Below are positions 29,727 to 40,700 of a stretch of 64,000 nt of DNA, piece after piece. The stretch covers positions 390,001 to 454,000 of the forward strand of contig AP026135.1 of assembly GCA_030295235.1 (NCBI GenBank), in the 5' to 3' direction. Within the stretch, counting starts at the first letter, position 1, and every line of letters begins with the position of its first letter. The position numbers and the translations under genes are program-made. Origin of the DNA: Fistulifera solaris. Lineage: Eukaryota; Bacillariophyta; Bacillariophyceae; Naviculales; Stauroneidaceae. Under the pieces are notes generated by a model. It saw only the letters and a list, made by a program, of their open reading frames with translations. It was not told the DNA's origin and searched no databases.

Positions 29727-31271
29727 TCAAAAGGAAATGAACTTCGGAGCACTCTTGGCGAAAAATCGCGGAGAAGAAATCTGCTGCAGCGCACCCAATT
29801 GCCCCGCCAGTACGCCGCATACGAGCGCCACTAGTTTGCCAATGCGGGAAAAGAAAGGGAACAAAATATTTCTTCCCGGTAAATACGACAGTACGAGAGG
29901 TAGAAGGCTATGCGTCAGTGATCTCAATAGTAGAAACAACATCGCGTACACGGGAATGGTCGTACAGAGTGCATATGGTTTGATGTTCCGCCGTCGGGCG
30001 GTAGACACTATTTTCTTTTGAAATACATGACGGAGACAAGCGTGTGCACTCGCAAAACCATCCTTCATCGTTCCTTGAGCGGGATACGGATGTAAGTCTT
30101 CTCCAACCCATCGCACGGCCAGTGTGTAATGAGCCGCATGAGTGGCGTTGGGAAGTCGAAACAAAGCAGAAGATACGGCCAAGGAAGCCACATCCTCCCG
30201 ACCCACTCGTGAAGGTGAAGGCAGCCTTCCAGAAGGATCGACTTGGAGACCCGTCGTGTTGACATTTCTCTCGTCATCGGAAAGATCTCCCGGTCGAAGT
30301 ATAATGGTATCAATCAAATTGCACGATTGCAGCAGTTGTTCGGTCATGTCTTGATAGCGAAACACCATCGAGTGCATAATATTCGTCAACAGCGGAACAA
30401 AGTGCCAGGGTTGCTGTTGCAGACACAGGTCTGAAATGCGCACAAACCGAATTCGCGACGGTACTTTGTTGTCCGTTTTTCGTTTCAATGTATCGTCCTC
30501 CTGTAGTGTTTGCAGAGACTGTCGTCGCAATTGTTCTTTCTCCGCGAGTGCCAGGGCTTTCCGTGTACTCCGATAATGCACGTAGTACGGATGTCGCGCA
30601 TCGGAACACCAAGCACTGACATCCTTCCGCCACACCCGCCACAGGAGTAGAAAATCCGTCCACAGATTCGTGGGTCGGACCGATCCGACACAACTGATAA
30701 TGGCGGTGCATCCTCGAATGGCATCTTCGAGTACTTCATCGGCCGGATAAGCGTGTTGATTGTTGTAGTCTTGAATGGAGGTCCCATAAAAAGCCGCCGC
30801 TGACGAAGCACGTTTCCTCCATTCCTCTTCTTCTTCCTCTTCCTCGTCAGTATCACGATACCCCGGTAATTCCTCCGGTGGCACTAAATTGGCTTCGACA
30901 ATTTGTAAAGCAGGTTGCTTTTTCTTGTTCACGGTAATCAGATCATCGTATAAAACCCGACACGCCTTGTCGTAATCGTGGACGACAGCGACAATGGTCG
31001 CTTCACCGTTCGTTTCCAACAGTTGTCTTACTACCAAGCGACCAATTTTTCCCGTCGCACCCAACACCACAATTTTCGGTTGCGAAGGCATGACGGCCGG
31101 CTCCGGTAAAGCCGCCATGGTTTCGGTCGGAATGTCGCGTTCATACGAGTAACTACTGTCGTGCCACGCCTGCTGCAACGAGGGAATTCGGGTTTTCGAT
31201 TTTTTAAACAAGAGGGCCTGACTGAACGACAAGCCCAGGATCATCGTTGATACGACGCGAACTTTCCGCAT
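29727..31271 (-). CDS. NAD(P)-binding atypical short-chain dehydrogenase (NmrA-like) with signal sequence
   Basis: 514 residues, single exon. A signal peptide (VVSTMILGLSFSQALLF) precedes a Rossmann fold of the atypical SDR type, with dinucleotide loop VVLGATGKIGRLVVRQLL. Further along are CTAIISCVGSVRP and RIRFVRISDLCLQQQ. An acidic insertion (TDEEEEEEEEW) sits after the second strand. The segment TIILRPGDLSDDER and the closing DVASLAVSSALFRLP are typical of NmrA-like and complex-I-intermediate-like SDRs. One hydrophobic region (IPVYAMLFLLLRS...) lies near the C-terminus. The catalytic Tyr-x3-Lys pair of classical SDRs is not obvious; DLCLQQQ replaces it. Substrate unknown. Plastid or ER targeting is likely from the leader. 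Divergent from the carbonic anhydrase gene. Confidence 0.72.
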   Translation of the reverse strand: MRKVRVVSTMILGLSFSQALLFKKSKTRIPSLQQAWHDSSYSYERDIPTETMAALPEPAVMPSQPKIVVLGATGKIGRLVVRQLLETNGEATIVAVVHDYDKACRVLYDDLITVNKKKQPALQIVEANLVPPEELPGYRDTDEEEEEEEEWRKRASSAAAFYGTSIQDYNNQHAYPADEVLEDAIRGCTAIISCVGSVRPTNLWTDFLLLWRVWRKDVSAWCSDARHPYYVHYRSTRKALALAEKEQLRRQSLQTLQEDDTLKRKTDNKVPSRIRFVRISDLCLQQQPWHFVPLLTNIMHSMVFRYQDMTEQLLQSCNLIDTIILRPGDLSDDERNVNTTGLQVDPSGRLPSPSRVGREDVASLAVSSALFRLPNATHAAHYTLAVRWVGEDLHPYPAQGTMKDGFASAHACLRHVFQKKIVSTARRRNIKPYALCTTIPVYAMLFLLLRSLTHSLLPLVLSYLPGRNILFPFFSRIGKLVALVCGVLAGQLGALQQISSPRFFAKSAPKFISF

Positions 31272-31643
31272 GATCTTTCGCTTCTTCGGTATAATATGAA
31301 CCTCTTTGTGATCTCAAAGACGGCAAAAGATGATACTATAATTGACAAGATCGTTTGTCGAAGTTCTCGATCGTTGCATTTGTCGTTGTTGTGTTCCGAA
31401 AGCTCAAACACGCTACGAGTTGAAATATTTTTGGGACTTATACTAGACTGTGTGACTACTTAGATAAGGATAGTACCGGTACGCCACATCTAAGGTGCGC
31501 TCTACGACACTCACAAGCTCACAAGTCGTCACACGGCGCACCTAGCTCATAAAAACTTGGCCTTGCAAATATCAAACGGTTAGCTTTCTGCTTACTTTTT
31601 CAAACCATTCCTTCGTCTATTATTTCATCTAAGTCTTTTTATA
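31272..31643. promoter_or_regulatory. Divergent promoter region of SDR and theta carbonic anhydrase genes
   Basis: 372 nt. About 100-150 nt before the carbonic anhydrase ATG lies a nested inverted repeat: AGGTGCGC at 31493-31500 with GCGCACCT at 31536-31543, and inside it ACGAC (31504-31508) with GTCGT (31525-31529). Two direct TCACAAG copies lie in the loop. Confidence 0.5.
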
Positions 31644-32754
31644 ATGCCCAGAAGAACGCTTCTATGTACTTTAGTATCGCTTCACGCGACGGCGGCTTTC
31701 CTCCTCTTCAAAAAAGACACGACGAATTTCACTCCGCGACAGGCCACTCGTCGTGAATTTTTTGGACCCATGGTCAGCGGAGCACTCCTTCCTCTTCCCT
31801 CTCAAGCAGCCGACAATTATCCCTACAAAGTAAGTCAGCAGGTTGTTCCGTCGATGCGATCTTCCTTTCTCTCACATATATCCAACAGACCTGTGTTGCA
31901 CAAGTCGCCAACTGTTATAAAAATGCCGTCACCAACGCGGAATTAGTTTCCAAAGTCTACGCCGCGTTACAACCGTACGGATACGGACCCGATACGCTCG
32001 TGGCAACTTCCTTGTGTTCCGATGAAGTCAATCGGCCGCTCGAAGAATCCTTCTATAACTATTTTGGATCACATTTTACGCTGGGAGGCTTGGCGGGATT
32101 TCCGTTTGGTGGCCTTTCCGGGTTCATGGCCATGATTTCGCACATTCCCGATACCAATGGGTCGTGTTTGGTGGTGTACGGTCCTCACGTCGGGATCAGT
32201 ACCGATGGTCAAATTGGCAAACTCCAACGACGCGGACAACGTCAATTGGGCACGTGTTGCGGTTCCGCCATTGCCGCGGCACAGTACGCGAGAGCCGTCT
32301 ACCGGGGAAACGCCGCTCCCGTCCGTAATACGATGGTGACCGTCTTGGACGCGCAGCAAGCGTACGTGGCGTCCACTTTGTTACCGTACGCTGCACAAAT
32401 CGAACAAGCCCTGGATCCCATGGTCGAGCTGCCCTACGCCCTGTTTCAACCCATGGACGACATGATGTTGCAAATTGTGACTCGCGCCGACGTGGATTCG
32501 AATACGCGCATTGCGATGCTGGGAGTAAGTGTCTTATCTTGTTGCTTTTGTCATTTGTGCTCCTGCTCGAATTACTGGTGCGGTGGGTCTCACCGTACGA
32601 TTAACAGGGGATTCAAATCAATACTCCCGTCGGTCTTTCCGACTACTTTCTCCCTCTTCGATTCGATGTGCGCGACAACCAGGGAAACCTGATTGAAAAC
32701 TTGATGTGGAGGAGAACACCGGGTCCCCGACGAAAAGTTCCCTTGTCGGCATAG
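31644..32754 (+). CDS. Thylakoid-lumen theta-type carbonic anhydrase (LCIB/LCIC family)
   Basis: 322 residues. Exons 31644-31829, 31889-32524 and 32608-32754; both introns (59 and 83 nt) are GT-AG in phase 0. The presequence is tripartite: signal peptide with ATAAF motif (LVSLHATAAFLLF), a basic Thr/Arg-rich stretch, then RREFF with a hydrophobic run and an AxA-type site (PLPSQA), typical of Tat-style transfer into the thylakoid lumen. The catalytic domain shows the LCIB-type zinc site pattern: LCSDEVNR (Cys, Asp, Arg), YGPHVGIS (His) and GTCCGSAIAAA (Cys), plus the GFPFGGLSGFMAMISHIPD block. Enzymes of this type interconvert CO2 and bicarbonate. In Phaeodactylum a lumenal theta-CA in the pyrenoid-penetrating thylakoid feeds CO2 to Rubisco. 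This gene has the features of that enzyme; identity with it is inference. Confidence 0.82.
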
Positions 32755-32835
32755 AGTACGTCAACAGAATATTAATAGCATGTATTTATAGATGATTTCT
32801 GCCAAACGGATTCACTGAAATTAGCGATCATGATG

Positions 32836-34402
32836 CTAAACTTTGCTAATGACGAGTTCCCTATCTCCCTCGGTGTCATCTGTATCACTGACGCTCAAAT
32901 ATGGGTTGTGAGGCATAGGACGAAACTGATGGGGTGTGTAATAAGTGAGATGATGTCATCATACAAAAGCTTCAACGCAGGAAAGAACTTACCATGGAAC
33001 CAACAATCACATAAAACATGAGTGTCACTATTTCAACGACAACGTGGCGCACCCAGGTATGTCGGTAGTCAAGCATGGAACCAAACATGTAGATAAGGAT
33101 TCGAGTCGAATATATGTAGGCCACGACCAAGAGATAAAAGGATCGAAACAATTTGAGCTTGGAGATAATTTGCCCTCTACTTCCCGATTCCAGCTCACTT
33201 TCTCGGTCTTCATCGTACCCCTCTCCGTCCGGGTTGACGGTCTGCTCCAAGGCATTGACTTGCCAAACAATCGGAAGGAGAACGACACAACAGCAGATGA
33301 TGTCAACTAAATGCATGATGGCGGTCCATTTACTGTATCCTTGTTCTCCATTGATCTCTCGAGAAAGGACTGCTAGGGAGATGCTGTTCATAACTTGTAG
33401 CACAAGGACAACGCAGATGATCTTCGTTTCCTTGGGACTCAAAAAGGGTTTCACAAAACTCCATCCCGAGCCGATCAAGAGTATCACCGTAAATAAAAAA
33501 ATTCCCTTCACAAAATTTATGGCGTAAAAGAAGAATGACCAGATGTCAGCATGTCCATTCTCTTTGAGAAAATGGTAACGAATACTCTCGGCAAATATCG
33601 ATAGGCACTTGAGGAATATAAGGAACGACATCAGCTGATGTATAGCAAACACAACTGGTCGACCAGACCCATCTGAACCCCTCGTGAAAATCCCTTTTCC
33701 GCTTCGTTGAATTTTTGCGATATTTACCGCCCACGCTAGGAAGTAAACGAGGTAGCATATCGAAAAGAACAAACAAATGAAAGGCAGATCCATCTCGCCC
33801 ACCGGTAGATACGAGCGCTTCCCATAACGGTCAAAGTTGTACCAGTGAAATTCCAACTCGAACCGCGATAATGTAATCGGCTGATACGGACATACTTGGT
33901 ACATGAGAAAGTAAAGCCCCTCTTCGCCCGCTCGGAACGTGTATGAGATTTCCTTCGTTCCCGACTCCAACGAGAGTAAAATGCCGCCCTCGGCCGATTC
34001 GATCTCTCCGCCGTCCCCAAAGTCTCCGGACATGCCGTCAAATGGATCGTCACTCGTGTCGTAGTCAAAAACGCAAATGCTGTGATTGTTCTGCACATTC
34101 TCTCTGAATTTAGTAAATTCCGCTTCGTTTTGGAATCGTTGCAAAACGAAGCCTCCTTCCATTTTGACATGCTCCGTCCCCTTTGTTTTCTGTTTTCGTT
34201 CGTAATAAAACACTTTCAGTTCGAAATGCCCTCCCTTTTCGAAGCCAAATGGATCACCGAGAGGCACAAAACTTCGAGCAGTCGAAATGGTATATCGATC
34301 TTTGTGGGCGGCGCACGATGCGAAACAACTTAGAATTACGAGTAAAGCTAGCAGCCTCGTCGGCAACTGGCGGCTGCACCTTTTATGTCGTTCCCTGTTC
34401 AT
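32836..34402 (-). CDS. GPR107/GPR108-like seven-transmembrane (GOST family) protein
   Basis: 499 residues in two exons (32993-34402 and 32836-32925); the 67-nt intron after VIVGSM joins to FRPMPHNPYLSV. A signal peptide (LLALLVILSCFASCAA) is followed by a ~200-residue lumenal GOLD-like beta domain, ending in a Tyr/Trp-rich strand (RFELEFHWYNFD). Seven hydrophobic helices follow. Diagnostic blocks are LPVGEMDLPFICLFFSICY, the VFAIHQLMSFLIFLKCLSI helix, GSGWSFVKPFLSPKETK and DIICCCVVLLPIVW. The FRPxxxNPY tail is also shared with GPR107. GOST proteins act in Golgi and post-Golgi membranes, in recycling and trafficking. Ligand or cargo unknown. Confidence 0.87.
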
Positions 34403-34708
34403 TTGCTCGAGGGTATCTCGTTTTTAATGAGGTTCGTAACTGCAAATGAAATTGCATGGAGTAATAACTGAGTTTTGCAAACTCTTTCGTTATCAGTAAA
34501 GTCCTCTTTTTAGTTTCACCTTTACCCGTCTTCTAGTACCGATGCAACACTATCTGGTATTACATCCGTTAAATGAGGACCGTCCATGAATACGGCTCGA
34601 AGAGGAGTGTCAGGCCTCGATGCTCTGGCACCGTACCAGGTAAAGGACGACGGCTCATTCGACTTCATAGATCGAAGCGCTAAAACTAATAATGCATAAT
34701 ATACAGAA

Positions 34709-37700
34709 CTATTTTACAGAGCGAGTAAGTATCCAATACTTTGCCCACCAGCCACTGTCATCGTAGCTTTTTTCTAGGAATCCTAATTTGTAACCGGGCA
34801 TAGCTTTCCCGTAAGTAGCACGGTCCTTGTGATCTGCCAGTTCACACTCAAATGCATTTGTTTCGATATGCATAAATACATTTCCAGCTTGAAGCAAGTT
34901 CGGTGCTACACCCCAAGCAAAGAAGAGAATACATCCGCCCGAGTACAAAATCCCCTGTTGTGCGTCATACTCTTTGGTGGGGATGGAGTAACAAGGACTA
35001 CCGCCTTCCAGTAGCTTGGCAGATTTGATTTGCAAGGGCCCATCAGTGCCATTGATGATGCTGGCTACGATGCACCTGCGGGAACTCAGACCAGAAAAAA
35101 CTTGTCCCCAATTGGAGACGAGCGACCATGCCTCGTCATCAAGGCTTCTAAAGTAGCTTGACGACTCACTTCCGATAGCACGAACACGCGCACGACATTG
35201 CTCCACTAGGTCAACTTCATTTTTCATATTGCTTCCCAGTCTTCGTTTAGAGTTGTTGAAACTGCCGAACACATGGTCGACTTGTCTGGCTTTGATGCCG
35301 GGAATTGTACGCCGCGACAGGCTATCAGGGTCAGCACTCAAGATTGCGTCCTCAAGTTCCGAGGAGTTTGCCTTGCAGGTAATCAAAATGCGCCATGAGT
35401 ACAACTCACAACACACCGTTCATAGGATAGTTATTACGAGACTTACCATCTTTCGACTTTGCATGGACAGGAGATTGTGAAGCTGTGTCGATTGAGCACT
35501 ACTCTCCGTCTGAAACATGTAAGCTTTCACCCCATTCTGGCTAAATATCACAATGCGAATCCCCTCATCCAATGTTCCGAAATGGCTAATTTCTTCCCAA
35601 TCAACGCACCATGGTTCTCGAGATCTCCTATCGATTGCCCAGAGACACTGCTCACTAGCGATGATCAGATGATTCGGTATGTCGATGTGTCCGATGTAGA
35701 CATCATCCAAAGTGTCGCCTCCTGTCACAATTCTCTGTGCTTTAGCGGCTCGCTCGTCAAACGGTTCCAGTCGCACGCAATTTATCTTCTCAATAGAGCG
35801 ACAGGGTAGAGCTCTCCTCATCCGGATTGGTATTTTCGGAATTATTCTCTTCTTGCTTGTTGCATCCGAAAGATGATTCATTACCAAGACAGCTGCATCA
35901 CCAATGCCAACCACGGGTTTGACCACGGCGCCAATTAAGGCCTTTCCAACACCTTTTGCAAAACCAACGGGCCCCTGTTTAGAAGCATAAACCCCAGGCT
36001 GTTCAACAATGCCTAATGCACCCGATCTGACACTTCGGGCCACACTGGCCCCAGCAAGATAAAGAGAATCCGAGAAAGTACGGTGTTCTAGTCCTCTACT
36101 GATCGTATCCGTCATGATTCGTTGGTACGCGCGTCTCTCGTCCATGAATTCATCGTCGGCAGTCAAGCCAGCGAGATTAGTATTTACAACTTCGGTGACA
36201 TTCGACACTCCTCGAACCACTCCGACAAATAGTCCTCGAGCGAGGCTCTGCGTCCCTGCCTCAAGCCCTTCTATGAACTGGCGGGGGCCGTGAACAGCGC
36301 CTTGTATTGGCTCGTAGAAAAAGTCCCGCACACCACTCCCTACGTTTGAAATGAAATCCGCTGGAGCGCCCAAAATAGCTAGACTTCCCAATATTCCAAA
36401 AATTTGCTTTGTTAGTTGCGAAGAGTAGTGTGTGGCGATGACGCGCATCAGGGTCTGTGGGGCTTCGAAGACATGCCCAACGACAAAGGACGTGAAAACA
36501 AGAGGGGCATTGGATATCGATGTCTGTCATGAAAAAAGAGATGGAGTTTAAGAAAAATGCCAAGTTATGAAGAAAATTTGTTCAGAGACGCACCATTCCA
36601 CGAAGAAATTGGAATAGCATCATGCTTTCCGAGCCGGGTGTCCAGTCCATCCACTCTTGTGTGAAGGTAAGCCCAATCCGCACTGGGTGTAAATGCAGCC
36701 TTTCAAAATAAATCCGACCAGAATTCGCCATATGTATCATTGTCTCGATTTCTTTGGGGACACGATGGTCTAGATTTGTGAAGGATGCTTCAATCGATTG
36801 CGTAAGCTTGGCGACCCAGTCAATCTCTTCTACACGATTCTCTGCAGGCGTGGTGAGGGGCTCGATGAAACGGGCAATTGTTTCGGCAGTTCTGTGATTT
36901 GGGGAGATTGATCTGTTATTAGCCTCTGTCATGCAAACATAAATGTCACCTACTCTCACGCACCTTCGATCCAAGTAAATCTCGATTTCGAGAAGTCGAA
37001 TAGCAGCATACTCGAACACAAAAGTATTGCGCAAATCCTGGATACGGAGTACTGCCGACATGTGCACAAGGGGTTTCTTTGGATCACTTTGGGGACAGAA
37101 GACCTTCAAAGGAATGTGAGAGACGAAGGTCGTGGAAAATATGGTCGAATAAAATCTCAATTGTACTCACTAAAATGGGGTGAATAGAATTGCGGACATG
37201 GTTATCCGCTTGGAAAGTACCTATTGTCAATTCCAACTCGTGATATCCCTCTCTTGTTCGAGAAAAGCCGAAATAAAGATTTTCTGCTCGTGCGACCAAG
37301 ATTTCGCGACCATGTACGTGAGGGTCTACATTATCAATAACGCTTACGAACAGCGAGGGGATGCATATCTTTACACCAAAAGCAATTTCTTCTTCATGTT
37401 CCTTATCTTCCTTCATCATGCTAACTGGTTCTACACCAACTCCAGCTCCGGCCTCCGCCAGAGATCCAAGCACATCATTATCAAATTGCGCACGAAATGA
37501 CGGTGACAAGCAATATTTATTGTCCTCCACAAATTCGACCACTTTCGTCGAGTGCTCCGCTTTGATAGTACATTGGATTTGTTTTTTTCCTGGTAGCCGA
37601 AAGACACTAAAAGATCCCATTTCATCGATTTCAATGTACGAGGGATTTTTGACATTGCCAAAAGAAATCTTCTTGCTCGTCACGCAGCACCATTCAAGAA

Positions 37701-40700
37701 CGCGAGGTTTGTCTGGGTTGTCAAAACCAAAGCAAGTCTCCTGGTGTTTTTCGATCGTCCAAACGAACTCATCTAGTTGTTCGGGACCGAAAAAAGAACT
37801 CATAGCAGGGGCCAGTTCAGCCCCACACGGGAGATCAGTGTCGAAGGATGCCCTTGGTGTACAACTCTCAGCTATCACCCCTGTATGAATTCCTTTATCG
37901 TCTTCTTTTGTTGAAGACAGCGTGCTGATCGGCTGGCGGCAAAGTACAGTGTACCTTGTTCGATTTCGCAATATGTAAAGAGGATTGGACTTGTCGTTTG
38001 CTGACCAAAATACCACAACAACGGCCGAGTGTTGGTCTTTCGTTGCTAGTCTCACTTCAGCCTGTACTACCATGGGGCCAACCACGACGTTGCCAGTGAC
38101 GGGTAGTCGCAACGAAGTGATCCCTACTCTATCGATCTGAAAAACTCCGTTGCTCCAGCAATTATCGTAGTTTTTCCGTTGCAGTTCTTCGCCCGATGGT
38201 GCTCCGAGTCGTGCCTTCAGGGGAAGGGACCCATTTTCCCAATGGAAGGTTGAAGTAGACTGAGATGCTATGACTGTGGGACTGTCAAGACTTCCGTCTT
38301 GACCAATGACCAGTTCACGATGAAGCAAATTAATAATTTGAAATCGCGGAAGCAGCGTGATGATTTTTGTTCGGCAAAAGACACCTGGGCACACAGTAAC
38401 ATTAAATGCAAGCTCGAAAAGCCTATCACCGTTGCTTTCTTCCACGGAGAAAACTGTTCTTGGTAAAACGTTCGAGATATCAAGAGGGGATATCCATTTT
38501 GTGCGAACTCTCTCGTTATCAGATCCAGTATACCCGTTACGAACCTCGATGCACATTGTCAACTTTTCCCTCTTCGAAAAGTATAAGGTCATTCCGTTCA
38601 TACCAATCGACCACTGGTTGCCGGCCATCATCAAATCCTTCCTCATTTCAGGATTATTTTCTTCTTCGGGGAGTAGATGAGAGCGGCGCGATGTTTGATT
38701 ATCGGGAGTCGAAGCTAAGATGTCGAGAAAACCCTCAGAAAAACGGCATCCGAACCCGGTTTTATCCACGATCCAATATTGGGAGTAAACACGAAGGACA
38801 GGGCAGTGACCACACTCTACACTCAAAAGTAATGTTAGTGGATCACCAAATCTCCCAATCCTCTCAAACGTTACGACCGTTGTAAGCTCATTAGCAAAGT
38901 CAGAGTCTCCGTGAAATGTAAAATGCGAGTTTTCCTCTTTCGTTGACGGACGCCACGTATCCGATTTGGCATTTCTATTCACAATTCGATGCCAAGAACT
39001 CCATCTGTACCCCGGTACTCGTAAAGATATGTATGGTGTACGCCAAGGGTTAACCGCAGTACAGAACCCTTCTTTCCCGGTGCTGATCGATAACACTTCT
39101 GTTTGTGCAATGGAACGTACCCCTTGCGCTACCCGGGAATGTCCAACCTGGCATTCTAGCTGGCAAGGAAGGAGATTCATAACCCGAAATACAGGTTCAA
39201 TAATTATATCGACAGTCCCACCTTTACTTTTGATTTCAACAAGATGATAAATTGTCGTCCCTGATACGTCTCTTAAATCCATAGAAGTACGTACAAAATT
39301 TGAGGATTCCTGACTTTTCGGCAGTATCACAAAGCGGTCCGTTGACAGGATTTCCTTGATTTTCGCCTGCTGAGTACTTGGAGGCTTCGCAATTCTCATA
39401 TAAATAGCAGACGCCAAGATCACAGGCACGTCCAGGTGTTCACCCGGTTGAATGGTTCCCGCCAGTTCATCTTGATCCCATGATGGGCAAAACAGAAATG
39501 CTGACAAGGGTGCTCCAGTCTTGTTCAAAACTCGAAGGTTACTCCGCAGTGATATTAAGTAATTACCATTTTCATCGCGTGACGTTTCCCATATCAATTT
39601 TATTGGACGAAACAAATCGTTCCCTTTACTGCGACGCAACATCCTTGTCCTCGTCCAACGTTGACGTCTGCATACGTCGCCTCGTTGGTAAGCACGTTTG
39701 CTCCTTGTAAATGTCTCAAACTCTGCTTCGTATTCCCAGCCGTCAGCGTCGGTGTGAAGCCCCAATTTACCATTCAAATCAACAGACCAGTCGTCCACCC
39801 AAAACCAACGTTTGTCGGGCAACTTGAATTGCTGTTAACCACAGGCGACGAACGGAAAAGAATTATAGCATCAAAATGAAGAAAAGTTTCGAATGCACAT
39901 CGATGCTTACGTACATTCCTTGTTTCAACTTGACTGCCCGTCATATCACTCCAATCAGGGGGATCGCTCTTTAAATATGGTTTTATCCAATTTCCAGCGT
40001 CACTTCGTCGGGTCTTCTGACCGTAGAGAATGTTTCTCCCGATTTGTTTGCCTGAGACCTCGCTAAGAAAGCTTTCGGTATCATCTTCGTCCAAGGGCCA
40101 AACTTCTGACGAAAGTAGATCTTTTCCCTTGGAAAGCCCAAACAAATCGCTGATGCTTGGTTTTAGCCTTTCGTTGCGGATGCACGACTCTACTACTGGT
40201 TCAACGTCATGGCTCGCCAATTCAGTTTCTTTCTTCTTTCCTAGTTCAGAGGATGCAGGATACAAAACGTAGAGACGAACGTCGCCAAGGGATGACGAAG
40301 ATATTGGTACGTCGTCAAGTGGCTGACGCGCGCCAATGAGTGCTGTAGATGTAGAGGCAAGTTCTACTGACATGGCGTATTGATCATGTCCTTGCTCATC
40401 CGTTAAATGACCCAAAACGACTTCGGTATTACCTGCAACCAAAATCACGTCACGACCTGCCGTGGCCAAGTTATGCTGCACATTTAAGTCGAGGCCTGTC
40501 AAGTTGGTCATTTTGATTGTTTTGGCTTCCGTCGCCCGTCTCAAACCGACGGTCGACAGTGCCGATCGGCTTATGTTATCATGGAAACGATCAGTGTCGC
40601 TATCTTTCGAAATATCGAGCTTCATTTGAGCTAGATCTCTCAGAAGAACGCCGGTTAAATTCAGATTCAGTCGATCGCTGCAACACGCATTCATAGACTT

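Noticed and set aside
37361-37888. 175-codon plus-strand ORF inside VPS13
   Set aside because: Antisense to the continuous 912-codon VPS13 exon frame; no own motif.
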